From the NCBI RefSeq assembly GCF_000311985.1, contig NZ_HE978585.1:986536-1050535 (forward strand): 64,000 nucleotides of DNA. Direction: 5' to 3'. Positions 17,781 through 27,593 of the stretch are shown piece after piece (position 1 is the first letter of the stretch; each line of letters opens with the position of its first letter). Position numbers and translations under genes: made by a program. The stretch is from Kallipyga massiliensis ph2 (lineage in GTDB: Bacteria > Bacillota > Clostridia > Tissierellales > Peptoniphilaceae). The notes below the pieces were generated by a model. It made no database searches. It saw only the letters and a list, made by a program, of their open reading frames with translations, and was not told the DNA's origin.

Positions 17781-18812
17781 ATGAAATACTTTCGCATCCT
17801 AGCACCCGATATCGCCATCGATATGGGTTCAGCCAACACCCTGGTCGCCAGGATTGATAAGGGAATCATCCTCCGCGAGCCGACGGTTGTTGCCCTGGAC
17901 CTGGATAAAAAAGAAGTGATTACCGTGGGACAGGCCGCTAAGGACCTGATCGGGAAGTCGCCGGACAATGTCATCGCCATCCGCCCCCTCCGGGACGGAG
18001 TGATTTCCGATTTTGAACTGACCCAGGCCCTGCTGGAATACTATATCCGCAAGGCCAGCCCGGGCATCTCCATGGTCGCCCCCCGGGTAGCTATCTCCAT
18101 CCCTTCAGGGGCCACCGACGTGGAGCAGAGGGCCCTCCAGGACGCTGTCCTCCAGTCAGGCTCCCGGGATGTCATTTTAATTGAGGAGCCCGTGGCCTCT
18201 GCTTATGGGGCCCGCCTGATCGACCCCGACCGGCCCAGCCAGGCCGCCTTGATCGTGGACCTGGGGGCAGGCACGGCCGAGTCCGCCATCGTCACGGGCT
18301 ACGGAGTCATCACCTCTGAACTCCTCATGAAAGGTGGGGAAGACCTGGACAACCGGATTAAGAACCGTCTTAAGGAAAGCTATAACCTCATCATTGGAGA
18401 TAATACGGCAGAGAATATTAAAAACGGGATCGCTTCCTTCCGCAAGGAAAAGCAGACCACGGCTATGGAAGTGGGTGGCCGGGATGCCCTCTCCGGCATG
18501 CCCCGGTCGGTGGATATCTATGCCTCGGATCTTTATGAGGACTTGGTTGCCTATGCCGGCGACCTCATCGACACCATCCGTCGGACAGTGGAGAAGACTC
18601 CGCCGGAAGTGGCCTCTGACGTGATCAGCCGGGGTATCCACCTGACCGGGGGGCTGGCCCTCCTCGACGGGATCGGCGACTACCTCCAGGAGACCCTCCT
18701 CATGCCGGTCCATATTTCCAAGACGCCTTCAGAAGACGCCATCCAAGGCTCTCTGATTATCATGAAAAAGCTGGATAAAGACCTAAAGGGGAAGAAAAAT
18801 GATTCGATATAA
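17781..18812 (+). CDS. mreB: Rod shape-determining protein MreB (actin-like)
   Basis: Membrane-associated actin homologue that steers lateral wall synthesis. 343 residues: phosphate 1 motif DIAIDMGSANTLV, ISIPSGATDVEQRAL, phosphate 2 IVDLGAGTAESAIV, adenosine motif HLTGGLALLDGI. ATG 17781 is nine bases after AGGGGAG; the ATG at 17748 would add eleven residues and lacks a Shine-Dalgarno. The stop overlaps mreC. Confidence 0.96.
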   Translation: MKYFRILAPDIAIDMGSANTLVARIDKGIILREPTVVALDLDKKEVITVGQAAKDLIGKSPDNVIAIRPLRDGVISDFELTQALLEYYIRKASPGISMVAPRVAISIPSGATDVEQRALQDAVLQSGSRDVILIEEPVASAYGARLIDPDRPSQAALIVDLGAGTAESAIVTGYGVITSELLMKGGEDLDNRIKNRLKESYNLIIGDNTAENIKNGIASFRKEKQTTAMEVGGRDALSGMPRSVDIYASDLYEDLVAYAGDLIDTIRRTVEKTPPEVASDVISRGIHLTGGLALLDGIGDYLQETLLMPVHISKTPSEDAIQGSLIIMKKLDKDLKGKKNDSI

Positions 18813-19713
18813 AAGAAAAAAGAAGTCCTATTCTTTTATCATCACCTTAGGTCTTCTTATCCTCTTAATTCTCTTTTCCCAGAGAAACCCCCAGACTTCC
18901 GCCCTCCCATCCAAGATCCTCAATACAGTGATCTCACCGGTTAATTCCGTCTTCTATACCGTCTCCCAGTCCGCCCAGGACCTCTATGACCGGGTCTTTG
19001 GGGACCGGGCCAGCCAGGCCAAAATTGACCAGCTGGTGAAGGAAAACAAGGCCCTAGAGGAAAAGGTTCAGCGCCTGGGCAGTGTGGTGGCGGATTCTGA
19101 GGTTCTCAAGGAATCGGCCCGCCTACGTGCCCTGAATCCGGATAAGATGGTGGCTGCCCATGTCTCCGGCATGGACCCCTCTAATCACTTTGTCCGCTTC
19201 ACCATCAACAAAGGGATGGTGTCAGGGATTAGGGAGGGAGATGTGGTCATCGAAGGGGTGAAAACGGAAGACGGCTATTCTTCAGCAGGATTGGTGGGCA
19301 AGGTGGTGGAAGTCGGCCCCAACTATGCCAAGGTCTCTTCTCTGATGGACCAGGCCAACAATGTTTCCGTTCTTTTTGCCGAATCCACTGGCTACGGGAT
19401 CATCAATTCCCGGGATGCCGAATCCTTTTTCGGCTATCTTTTGGACCCCTCCACCCCGGTCAAAGAAGGGGAAGCGGTGGTCAGCTCCGGCATGGGAGGC
19501 GTTTATCCCCGGGGCATCTATGTGGGCAAGGTTTCCAAGGTGGAAACGGCTAAAGACGGATTGACTAAAAATGTGGCCATCCGGTCCGTCATCGATTTTA
19601 ACCGCCTCTATGACCTCTTGGTCTTCCATCCGGAGGACCCCATCCATACCGGAGAGGGAGAGCCCTCTGCTGACAAGCCCGTTTCCGGCGACCAAGGAGG
19701 CAACAATGAATAA
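18799..19713 (+). CDS. mreC: Rod shape-determining protein MreC
   Basis: 304 residues: N-terminal membrane helix (YSFIITLGLLILLILFSQ), coiled coil about 65-100 (KIDQLVKENKALEEKVQRLG) and a beta-rich extracytoplasmic domain (GLVGKVVEVGPNYAKV, VSSGMGGVYPRGIYVGKV). It binds MreD and PBP2 at the wall synthase. Overlaps mreB by 14 bases and mreD by 8 bases. Confidence 0.95.
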   Translation: MIRYKRKKKSYSFIITLGLLILLILFSQRNPQTSALPSKILNTVISPVNSVFYTVSQSAQDLYDRVFGDRASQAKIDQLVKENKALEEKVQRLGSVVADSEVLKESARLRALNPDKMVAAHVSGMDPSNHFVRFTINKGMVSGIREGDVVIEGVKTEDGYSSAGLVGKVVEVGPNYAKVSSLMDQANNVSVLFAESTGYGIINSRDAESFFGYLLDPSTPVKEGEAVVSSGMGGVYPRGIYVGKVSKVETAKDGLTKNVAIRSVIDFNRLYDLLVFHPEDPIHTGEGEPSADKPVSGDQGGNNE

Positions 19714-20206
19714 AAAACGCTTTGTTTTGGTGATCCTGGTAAGCCAGATTCTCCAGGCAACCATTCTCTCTCGCCTGGAAATCTTGGGAGCCAGCCCCAA
19801 TATCAATATCCCCTTGACTATCGTCCTGGCCATCTTTTATGGGCCGGTATGGGCGGGCTACACCGGTCTGGGCCTGGGCCTTCTGGAAGATATTATGTTC
19901 GCCCCCGTCCTCGGTGTTCAAGCCCTCATCTACTTTCTCCTGGGAAGCTTGGTGGGCAAGTCCATGAAAAACACTGCCAACCGGCTCCCAACCGGCCTTT
20001 TAGTGACAGTCCTGGCTACGCTTTTCCGCTGGCTCATCTCCAGCCTGATCTACCTGGTCCTTCGGATCCCCTTTACCTATATTCACTACTGGAAGGGTCC
20101 CCTGCTGGCCGAATGCCTCTTAAACGGCATCCTTTACCTCCTGGTCCTATTTGCCTTATCACGGGCCATTCCCTCCCGTCCTATCCGGAAATTTACCGGC
20201 CTTTAA
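19706..20206 (+). CDS. mreD: Rod shape-determining protein MreD
   Basis: 166 residues, about five membrane helices, including the family-typical GLGLGLLEDIMFAPVLGVQAL. ATG 19706 has CAAGGAGG at good spacing and overlaps the end of mreC. It acts with MreB/MreC in the elongasome; the large PBP gene follows 35 bases downstream. Confidence 0.92.
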   Translation: MNKKRFVLVILVSQILQATILSRLEILGASPNINIPLTIVLAIFYGPVWAGYTGLGLGLLEDIMFAPVLGVQALIYFLLGSLVGKSMKNTANRLPTGLLVTVLATLFRWLISSLIYLVLRIPFTYIHYWKGPLLAECLLNGILYLLVLFALSRAIPSRPIRKFTGL

Positions 20207-20241
20207 TTCCGACGGATCCCGCAATTAGTTAGGTTGTAACC

Positions 20242-23200
20242 ATGAAAAAGACCCGCAATGTTCGCTCCAATATCATTATTGCTCTCCTTTTCATCCTCAT
20301 GGGTGCCCTGGTCTGGAAACTTTTCGACCTCATGATCCTGAATGGGGACTACTATCGGAAGATTTCCGCTTCTAAGCGGACCAAGGAAATCCAAATTACC
20401 GCGCCTAGAGGGAATATCTATGACCGAAATGGGGTCCTCTTGGCAGGAACTCGGATCTCCTATGCGGTCCAGTCCTACAAGGATGAGTTCTTGGACCTGG
20501 ATAAAGAAGAGAGGAACCAAACCCTCTCCCAGCTGGTCCTTTATATGGACGGGGATGGGGTGGATTATTTAGATGAATTCCCCCTTTCCTCTTATATTTT
20601 CTGCTACAAGGATCCCGAGGATTACTTTAAAGAATCCATGACCCCCCAAAGCCTGGCGGAAAAGACCATGATTGATAAGGGACTGACCGACGAGTGGCTG
20701 AAAAAGGTCTATCAATACAAGGGTAAGGAGGGGACTTACCGGGTTTCCATTGCAGACCGTGCCCTCAAGGCCTTTTCCCTCAAGGGGCATGCCCTGCCCT
20801 TGCACATAGCTGAAGGAGAGGGAAACCGGCTGGTTTTTGACAAGGAAAACCCCAAGTATGACCAATTTGTAGAGGCAGGGAAGATTAAGAATTCCGACGA
20901 CCCCATGGCCTTCCTGTCCGATATGGTCAAGGAAAATCCCACCATTTTGACCCAAATCATGGGCCATCCTGCCGCCCGAAAAATGGCCTTTGAACTTATG
21001 CAAGAAAAAAAGGCGGAGGGGAAACTGACCCTGTCTCCCTATGCCTTCACCTATAAAGAAGCCCTCCTCCGAAAGAAGGGGATCTTCCACCAGCGCTTTC
21101 CCCGGGTGACGGAGACCTCTACGGCCAAGGAGGACTTTACCACCATGGTCATGGCTTCAGCCTTGAAGGACTTCCTGACTTCCATGGCGGTAGGGGAGGA
21201 GAATAATTTTGAAATTCCTGCAGAAGCCCTAATCAACCAACTGACCCCCTTGGAGAAGTCCCTCAACCTCAACTACCGAATCCAGCCGGATGCCAAGTCG
21301 GTATCGATCGAATATGAAAAAACCGAGGATACGGAAGAAAAGCCCCTGGACCGGCTCATCCGCTTGGCCAAGGCCCATAATCTTTTGGAAGACCTCATCG
21401 TCGACGATCACTTCAAGGGCCTGGCCCAGGATGCTCTCTTCGGAGCGGGTCTCTATCCGGGCATCGATATTAAAAAATGGACTTATGGATTGGAAAAAGA
21501 CCATGCCGACTTCCTCAAGCGCTACAAGCTGGAGGACATGGGGCCGGAGATGGCTTTTCCCACCCTTTTGGAGAAAAGAAGCCTGCCTACCACCGGCGAT
21601 GCCATTTGGGACTACGGGAAGCTGGTCACGGAAGGCCGGATCATCTGGCAGGCGGACTACGCCTACACCCCGGTCAACCTTTGTTATGAGCTTTCCCCCA
21701 GAGCTGTGGCAAAGATCCAGGAGAATATCCCTGACCTGACCGGGATCATGGTCTCCCGGGAATCCATCCGCTTCTATCCTAACGGCAGCCTGGCCTCCCA
21801 CGTCCTGGGTTACATTGGGAAAATCGCCAGCGAGGCCGAAGTACAGAAGTTCATCAAAGAGAAGAAATACCAGCCCAATGAGCTGGTGGGAAAGACCGGG
21901 GTGGAGGAGGCCTTTGAGGACACCCTCCACGGGGTCAACGGCAAGCAGGTGGTCATGATCGATTCCAATGGGAACCGGACGGAGACCCTCTCTCGGACGG
22001 AACCCAAGGCCGGAAACAACCTCTACCTGACCATTGACGCCAACTTCCAGCGTCAGTCGGAGGAGATCATCAAAAACGGTCTCATCTCCATCAAGCACGG
22101 CCTGACCTACCAATCCCCATGGGGGAACTACAGCGGAATCACCCGGTCCTCCAGTTTGAATTCCGGCTCCTCCATTTCTGTTGACCCCAAGACAGGTGAG
22201 CTTCTTTCCATGGTCTCCTATCCGGACTATGACCCCAACTTCTTCGTCACCGGGATTTCCCAATCCGACTGGAAGAGGTTGAATGATGAGGAAAACCCGG
22301 ATGAAAACAAGCCTAAGCCCCTCCTCAACCTAACCACACAATCTGCTGTCCAGCCGGGATCCATCTTTAAGTCTGTTGTGGGGATTTCCAGCGTGGAGCA
22401 CGGCTTAAACCCCCGTGCGACAGTCAACTGCACCGGCTATATGGATATCGGGGACCAGCGCTTCCGCTGCTGGATCTTCCACCAGGGAGGGTCCCACGGC
22501 CCCATGAATCTTTATTCGGCTCTCCGGGAATCCTGCAACTACTACTTTTACGTTCTTGGCCTGGGCTACGATCCCAAGGGCAATGCTGCCCCCGATTTCA
22601 AGCTGGAGATTGATGAGCTGGGGCAGACCGCCAGGGAATTGGGGATGGACCGGCCGTCCGGGCTGGAAATCAACATCCCCCGAGAGGCCCCTTCATCCAT
22701 TCCTTCAAAGGATAAGAAGGTAGCCTTGTCCAAGACCCTTCTTCGCCGGTTTTTGGATGCCAACCTGGCCAATTACAAAAAGGAGGGATTAAAGAAGAAT
22801 CCATCCATCATTAAAGAAGACAGCCAGCGGATTCTGGCTTGGTTGGATGAGGAAAAACCCATTTCAAGAAATGCCGTCATTGAGCGTTTGGATGAACTGG
22901 GCTATGACCCCATGACCCCCTTGGAAGGGGAAAGGGAGGGCCTGGCCGACATCCTGAAGTATTCCTATTTCAACCAGATTCAATGGACTTCGGCTGACTC
23001 AGTCAACACCATGATCGGCCAGGGCCAGAACGCTTATTCTCCTGTGACCATGCTTAAGGTGGATCAGACCATAGCCAACCTGGGTCAGTCCTATGATTTC
23101 ACCCTGGTGCGGGAAATTCGAGGTTCTGACAACAAGACCATGGTATACAAGCAATCGCCCAAGAAGCAGGAAGCGAAGATTCCTGCCCAGGTCTTTAAAG

Positions 23201-23604
23201 AGGTCCAGGAAGGGATGAGGCAGGCTTCGGCCAGCTTCTACCGGGTCAATAACACGGTCCCCTTCCACCTGGCCCACAAGACCGGGACAGCCACCCGGGA
23301 GCAGATCGACCCCAGGACAGGGCGATACTACGCCCCTTATTGTTGGATCATGGGCTTTGCTCCTTTTGAAGACCCCAAGATTGCCACGGTCATTTTCTAC
23401 CCGGTAGGGGACTCTTCCGTCAACGCCGTCCCCATCCTCAGGGACCATGCGGCTGCCTACCTGAAGGCCGACCCCTCCAACGAATCCTATAATCCAGCTG
23501 CCTATTCAGGCTATTCCACCTATGAGCCCATGAAGGCCAGGAACATTGATGTCCAGGAGGTGAAACCGGGGGATAGTGAAGAAAGCCCCAACCTTGCAGA
23601 ATAG
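20242..23604 (+). CDS. mrdA: Class B penicillin-binding protein (PBP2/MrdA type), unusually large
   Basis: Elongation-specific transpeptidase that cross-links peptidoglycan. 1120 residues, against about 600-700 for most PBP2s. Seen: one N-terminal membrane helix (about 10-35), APRGNIYDRNG of the pedestal, a long poorly conserved stretch (about 80-480), SRESIRFYPNGSLASHVLGYIG and the GKTGVEEAFEDTLHG linker, then the transpeptidase: active Ser707 in PGSIFK, Ser764-Cys-Asn766, and Lys1013-Thr-Gly. Another insertion, about 815-920, lies inside the transpeptidase. It replaces minCD/spoIVF in the Bacillus-like block and fits MreBCD as the elongasome synthase. Confidence 0.93.
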   Translation: MKKTRNVRSNIIIALLFILMGALVWKLFDLMILNGDYYRKISASKRTKEIQITAPRGNIYDRNGVLLAGTRISYAVQSYKDEFLDLDKEERNQTLSQLVLYMDGDGVDYLDEFPLSSYIFCYKDPEDYFKESMTPQSLAEKTMIDKGLTDEWLKKVYQYKGKEGTYRVSIADRALKAFSLKGHALPLHIAEGEGNRLVFDKENPKYDQFVEAGKIKNSDDPMAFLSDMVKENPTILTQIMGHPAARKMAFELMQEKKAEGKLTLSPYAFTYKEALLRKKGIFHQRFPRVTETSTAKEDFTTMVMASALKDFLTSMAVGEENNFEIPAEALINQLTPLEKSLNLNYRIQPDAKSVSIEYEKTEDTEEKPLDRLIRLAKAHNLLEDLIVDDHFKGLAQDALFGAGLYPGIDIKKWTYGLEKDHADFLKRYKLEDMGPEMAFPTLLEKRSLPTTGDAIWDYGKLVTEGRIIWQADYAYTPVNLCYELSPRAVAKIQENIPDLTGIMVSRESIRFYPNGSLASHVLGYIGKIASEAEVQKFIKEKKYQPNELVGKTGVEEAFEDTLHGVNGKQVVMIDSNGNRTETLSRTEPKAGNNLYLTIDANFQRQSEEIIKNGLISIKHGLTYQSPWGNYSGITRSSSLNSGSSISVDPKTGELLSMVSYPDYDPNFFVTGISQSDWKRLNDEENPDENKPKPLLNLTTQSAVQPGSIFKSVVGISSVEHGLNPRATVNCTGYMDIGDQRFRCWIFHQGGSHGPMNLYSALRESCNYYFYVLGLGYDPKGNAAPDFKLEIDELGQTARELGMDRPSGLEINIPREAPSSIPSKDKKVALSKTLLRRFLDANLANYKKEGLKKNPSIIKEDSQRILAWLDEEKPISRNAVIERLDELGYDPMTPLEGEREGLADILKYSYFNQIQWTSADSVNTMIGQGQNAYSPVTMLKVDQTIANLGQSYDFTLVREIRGSDNKTMVYKQSPKKQEAKIPAQVFKEVQEGMRQASASFYRVNNTVPFHLAHKTGTATREQIDPRTGRYYAPYCWIMGFAPFEDPKIATVIFYPVGDSSVNAVPILRDHAAAYLKADPSNESYNPAAYSGYSTYEPMKARNIDVQEVKPGDSEESPNLAE

Positions 23605-23607
23605 GCC

Positions 23608-23636
23608 TTGTCCACCGAGGGAAATTCTGCTATAAT
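23608..23636 (+). promoter_or_regulatory. Promoter of the rplU-prp-rpmA operon
   Basis: -35 TTGTCC, exact 17-base spacer, perfect -10 TATAAT, starting four bases after the PBP gene stop. It leaves a leader of about 90 bases before rplU. Confidence 0.85.
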
Positions 23637-23640
23637 TACT

Positions 23641-23731
23641 TGATGTGTAACCGCTCAGAAGAGGTTTCCAGTAAATTGAGAGATTTCTCCTCAATACCTC
23701 CATTGGCGAGTCTAACAGAACGGAGAAAGCT
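23641..23731 (+). promoter_or_regulatory. Putative L21 leader (ribosomal protein autoregulatory 5' UTR)
   Basis: A structured-looking leader of about 90 nt lies between a good promoter and rplU, with short complementary pieces (AGAGGTTT with later CCTC; GAGAGATTTCTC). Firmicutes often carry an L21-binding leader in exactly this position. I cannot confirm the consensus by eye, so the call rests mainly on position. Confidence 0.5.
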
Positions 23732-24040
23732 ATGTACGCAGTTATTAAAACCGGTGGTAAGCAATACCAAGTTGAGGAAGGCCAAGTCCTGCGGATTGAA
23801 AAGGTCAAGGGCGAAGTGGGCGACAAGATTGCCCTGGACCAGGTTTTGGTCATCGGGGGCGACAGCCTGAAAGTGGGTAAGCCCTTCCTTGAAGGAGCCA
23901 AGGTCGAAGCCACGATCAAGGCCCAGGATAAGGCAAAGAAAGTCATTGTCGGCAAATTTAAGGCGAAAAAAGGTTATAAGAGAAAACAGGGTCACCGTCA
24001 GCCCTACACCCTGATCTCCATCGATCAAATCCAGGGCTAA
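23732..24040 (+). CDS. rplU: 50S ribosomal protein L21
   Basis: 102 residues, full length: MYAVIKTGGKQYQVEEGQVL at the start and the basic C-terminal KAKKGYKRKQGHRQPYT. Binds 23S rRNA. Its stop overlaps the start of prp (TAATG), the usual rplU-prp-rpmA arrangement. Confidence 0.98.
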   Translation: MYAVIKTGGKQYQVEEGQVLRIEKVKGEVGDKIALDQVLVIGGDSLKVGKPFLEGAKVEATIKAQDKAKKVIVGKFKAKKGYKRKQGHRQPYTLISIDQIQG

Positions 24041-24387
24041 TGATCCGGCTGACATTCTTCTCCGACCCGACCTCCTCCCGGAGGACCTACCGGGGCTTTC
24101 AGATGAGGGGACATGCGGACGCCGGTCCCCATGGTCAAGACCTCGTCTGCTGTGCCGCTTCCACCCTTGCCATCGGAACGGTGAATGCCCTCCAGGAAGT
24201 CCTTGGACTGGAAGGGATAAGGGTCGAGTTTGAAGAAGGAAAGATGGATGTCTTCCTCTCTGACAAGGAAGGTCAATCCACCATCCCATACAGTAATTTT
24301 GCTTTGGAGGCCTTCCATTTCAATATGAAAGAGCTGGCCAAAGAGCACCCTGAATCTATTAACATTCAATATAGAAAGGACCTTTAA
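24040..24387 (+). CDS. prp: Ribosomal-processing cysteine protease Prp
   Basis: 115 residues with the signature [18 protein letters not shown]: catalytic His25 and Cys37 (12 apart, as in the S. aureus enzyme). Prp removes the N-terminal extension of L27, encoded by the next gene. This system is characteristic of Firmicutes and relatives. Coupled to rplU by a one-base overlap. Confidence 0.95.
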   Translation: MIRLTFFSDPTSSRRTYRGFQMRGHADAGPHGQDLVCCAASTLAIGTVNALQEVLGLEGIRVEFEEGKMDVFLSDKEGQSTIPYSNFALEAFHFNMKELAKEHPESINIQYRKDL

Positions 24388-24388
24388 G

Positions 24389-24679
24389 ATGAAATTTTAT
24401 CTTCAACTTTTCTCTTCGAAGAAGGGAGTTTCTTCATCCAAAAACGGCCGTGATTCCCAATCCAAGCGCCTGGGCGTCAAGAAGCATGACGGCGTTGTCG
24501 TCAAGCCCGGTCAGATCATTGTTCGCCAACGCGGCACCCGGATCCATCCCGGACTGGGCGTAAAGCGGGGCGGGGATGACACCCTCTTTGCTGTTGCTCC
24601 CGGCATTGTCCGCTTTGAGACAGCCGGAAAGAAGAAGACAGTATCCGTCTACCCCATTGAAGAAGTTGCCACTGCCTAA
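24389..24679 (+). CDS. rpmA: 50S ribosomal protein L27 with cleavable N-terminal extension
   Basis: 96 residues. The mature part ([40 protein letters not shown]) is a normal L27, whose N-terminus reaches the peptidyl transferase centre. The extension MKFYLQLF with cleavage expected after Phe8 is a variant of the usual LNLQFF site, so the neighbouring Prp should process it. It begins two bases after the prp stop. Confidence 0.97.
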   Translation: MKFYLQLFSSKKGVSSSKNGRDSQSKRLGVKKHDGVVVKPGQIIVRQRGTRIHPGLGVKRGGDDTLFAVAPGIVRFETAGKKKTVSVYPIEEVATA

Positions 24680-24699
24680 GCCGAACCGGGCAGAGGATG

Positions 24700-24727
24700 A
24701 AAGGAGTCGCCTTGGCGGCTCCTTTTC
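24700..24727 (+). terminator. Terminator after rpmA
   Basis: AAGGAGTCGCC and GGCGGCTCCTT with one internal mismatch and a short T tail; 25 bases before the obg ribosome binding site. Confidence 0.7.
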
Positions 24728-24764
24728 TTAATTGTTCCCAGACCCTGACCAAAGAGGAGGGCCT

Positions 24765-26039
24765 ATGTTTATTGACAAAGCAAGCATACAACTGAAGGCG
24801 GGAAGGGGAGGCGATGGCGCTATCTCCTGGAGGAGGGAAGCCTTCATTCCTTCTGGAGGCCCCGACGGGGGTGACGGAGGGAGGGGAGGATCCATATATT
24901 TTATGGCCGATAACAATGTCGCCACCCTCCTGGACTTTAAGTATAAGAGGACCTACAAGGCGGAGTCGGGCATGAACGGAATGGGAAAGAAGATGGCCGG
25001 AAAGTCGGGCCAGGACCTTTACCTCAAGGTCCCGGTCGGTACGGTCATCCGGGAAAAAGAATCCCTCCTTCCCATCGCCGACCTGACCGAAGACGGAGAG
25101 ACCTTCCTGGCCGTCAAAGGCGGACGGGGAGGAAAGGGGAATACCCATTTCAAGAATTCCGTTCGCCAGGCTCCCCGATTCGCCATCCCCGGCCAGCATG
25201 GCCAGGAGTTGGGCGTAGTTTTGGAAGTCAAGCTCATTGCGGATGTGGGACTGGTAGGCTTGCCCAATGTGGGAAAGTCCACCATCCTCTCCATCCTCTC
25301 CAATGCCCGGCCCAAGATTGCCAACTACCACTTCACCACCCTTTCACCCAACTTGGGCGTGGTGGATATCGACCACGACCTTTCCTTTGTCCTGGCGGAT
25401 ATTCCCGGCTTGGTGGAAGGAGCCTCATCCGGGGCGGGCCTGGGGGATGACTTCCTTCGCCACATCGAGCGAACCCGGGTTTTAGTCCATGTCCTGGACA
25501 TGGCCGGATCTGAGGGAAGGGACCCCTACCAGGACTACCTCCTCATTCAAGAGGAACTGGCTTCCTATAACGAAGCCCTTCCTGACCGGGTCAAGATCAT
25601 TGTAGCCAACAAGATGGACCTGCCCGGTGGGGAAGAGGGCTTGACCCGTTTCAAAGGGGAAATCGGGGAGACATCCGCCCGGATCCTCCCCCTTTCCGCA
25701 GCGACCACCCAAGGCATTAAAGAGCTCAAATACGCCATTGCCGATGCCTTGGAGGGCCTCCCCCGAACCCTGGCTTCCTTTGATGAGGACCTGGTGGACG
25801 TCAACCAGTTCTTCAAGCGGGATGAGGGCATTACGGTGGAGCGGAAGGAGGATACAATTTTTGTCACCGGGGAACCGGTGAAAGATCTGGTCCGACGCCT
25901 CATCATCACCGACGAAGGGTCCGTTCGCTTCTTTGAACGTCGCCTGGAGGATATGGGGGTCATGGACCAAATTCGAGAAAAAAATCCCACAGAAAATGAT
26001 ACGATTGATGTGGAAGGATTTCAGTTTGATTGGCTGTAA
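24765..26039 (+). CDS. obg: GTPase Obg/CgtA
   Basis: Ribosome-assembly and stress GTPase. 424 residues: glycine-rich Obg fold at the N-terminus ([25 protein letters not shown]), G domain with GLPNVGKST (G1), DIPGL (G3), NKMDLP (G4), and the C-terminal OCT domain. ATG 24765 follows GAGGAGGGCCT and gives the canonical start [13 protein letters not shown]; the ATG at 24732 would add eleven residues. rpmA-obg adjacency is ancient. Confidence 0.97.
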   Translation: MFIDKASIQLKAGRGGDGAISWRREAFIPSGGPDGGDGGRGGSIYFMADNNVATLLDFKYKRTYKAESGMNGMGKKMAGKSGQDLYLKVPVGTVIREKESLLPIADLTEDGETFLAVKGGRGGKGNTHFKNSVRQAPRFAIPGQHGQELGVVLEVKLIADVGLVGLPNVGKSTILSILSNARPKIANYHFTTLSPNLGVVDIDHDLSFVLADIPGLVEGASSGAGLGDDFLRHIERTRVLVHVLDMAGSEGRDPYQDYLLIQEELASYNEALPDRVKIIVANKMDLPGGEEGLTRFKGEIGETSARILPLSAATTQGIKELKYAIADALEGLPRTLASFDEDLVDVNQFFKRDEGITVERKEDTIFVTGEPVKDLVRRLIITDEGSVRFFERRLEDMGVMDQIREKNPTENDTIDVEGFQFDWL

Positions 26040-26056
26040 AGCAAGAAGGAGGAAAT

Positions 26057-27565
26057 ATGGCAATCTACCTAACCGAACCATCACGCACATTTCATGAATA
26101 TTTGCTGATTCCGGGCTATTCGTCCAGCGAAAATATTCCCGATCGGGTGGATTTAACCACCCCCCTGGTCCGCTTCAAGAAGGGCGAAGAACCGGCTCTT
26201 TCTCTACGCATTCCTATGGTCTCAGCTATCATGCAGTCGGTTTCCAACGACACCCTGGCCATCGCCCTGGCAGGTCAAGGAGGCCTCTCCTTCATTTACG
26301 GGTCTCAGTCCATTGAAAGTCAGGCCCGGATGATCAAGTCGGTCAAGGATTATAAGGCCGGTTTCGTCCCCTCCGATTCCAACATTTCCCCTGACTCCAC
26401 CCTGGAGGATGTCCTGGCTCTTAAAGAAAAGACCGGCCACTCCACCATGGCGGTGACGGAGGATGGGACCCAGCATGGAAAGTTAGTGGGGATTGTCACC
26501 TCCAGAGACTACCGACTCTCCCGGATGGATGGGACGGAAAAAGTGGAGACCTTCATGACCCCCTTCAATCAGCTGGTTTTTGGCCAGGAGGGAATCACTC
26601 TTTCCGAAGCCAACAATATTCTTTGGGATAAGAAGCTCAATGCCCTGCCCATTATCGATAAAGAGGACCGATTGGTCGCCTTCGTCTTCCGCAAGGACTA
26701 TGACCGCCACAAGGAAAACCCCAATGAGCTTTTAGACGAACATAAAAGACTTCTGGTGGGGGCAGGAATTAATACCCGGGACTACAAGGAAAGAGTTCCT
26801 GCCCTGGTGGAAGCCGGGGCAGACGTCCTCTGCATCGACTCCTCCGAAGGCTTCTCCGAATGGCAGAAGCTGACCATTGAATGGATCCGCCAGGAATATG
26901 GCGATAAGGTCAAGGTCGGGGCCGGCAACGTAGTGGATGGGGAAGGCTTCCGCTTCCTCGCCGACTGCGGTGCTGACTTCGTTAAAATCGGGATCGGCGG
27001 CGGGTCCATCTGCATCACCCGGGAAACCAAGGGGATCGGCCGTGGACAGGCCACCGCTGTCATCGATGTGGCCCGTGAGCGGAACAAGTACTTTGAAGAA
27101 ACCGGGATTTATGTCCCCATCTGCTCGGACGGGGGTATCGTCTATGACCACCACATCACCCTGGCCCTGGCCATGGGGGCGGATTTCTGCATGTTGGGCC
27201 GGTATTTTGCCCGCTTCGATGAGTCCCCAACCGCGAAAATCAATATCAACGGGACTATGATGAAGGAGTATTGGGGAGAAGGATCTGCCCGCGCCCGGAA
27301 CTGGGAGCGCTATGATTTGGGCGGAAAGCAGGGGCTAAAGTTTGAAGAAGGTGTGGACTCCTATGTTCCCTACGCCGGCACCCTGAAGGATAACGTGGAT
27401 GCCTCATTGGCCAAGGTCAAGGCGACCATGTGCAATTGCGGTGCCCTCAACCTTGAGGAACTTCATGAAAAGGCTAAGCTCACCCTGGTCTCTTCGACTT
27501 CTATCGTGGAGGGCGGAGCCCACGACGTTCTGACCAAGAACGCCTCTTCGCTGAAATATAACTAA
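26057..27565 (+). CDS. guaB: IMP dehydrogenase
   Basis: Oxidises IMP to XMP, the committed step of GTP synthesis. 502 residues: TIM barrel interrupted by a CBS pair (about 110-230). The catalytic loop reads [20 protein letters not shown], with Cys as the nucleophile, instead of the usual bacterial GIGPGSICTTR; the later [20 protein letters not shown] and the [12 protein letters not shown] flap also resemble the variant IMPDH class known from protists and some anaerobes. AGGAGG lies upstream of ATG 26057. Only 17 bases separate it from obg. Confidence 0.95.
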   Translation: MAIYLTEPSRTFHEYLLIPGYSSSENIPDRVDLTTPLVRFKKGEEPALSLRIPMVSAIMQSVSNDTLAIALAGQGGLSFIYGSQSIESQARMIKSVKDYKAGFVPSDSNISPDSTLEDVLALKEKTGHSTMAVTEDGTQHGKLVGIVTSRDYRLSRMDGTEKVETFMTPFNQLVFGQEGITLSEANNILWDKKLNALPIIDKEDRLVAFVFRKDYDRHKENPNELLDEHKRLLVGAGINTRDYKERVPALVEAGADVLCIDSSEGFSEWQKLTIEWIRQEYGDKVKVGAGNVVDGEGFRFLADCGADFVKIGIGGGSICITRETKGIGRGQATAVIDVARERNKYFEETGIYVPICSDGGIVYDHHITLALAMGADFCMLGRYFARFDESPTAKININGTMMKEYWGEGSARARNWERYDLGGKQGLKFEEGVDSYVPYAGTLKDNVDASLAKVKATMCNCGALNLEELHEKAKLTLVSSTSIVEGGAHDVLTKNASSLKYN

Positions 27566-27593
27566 AGTAAAAACATATAAGGAGGAATCACCA

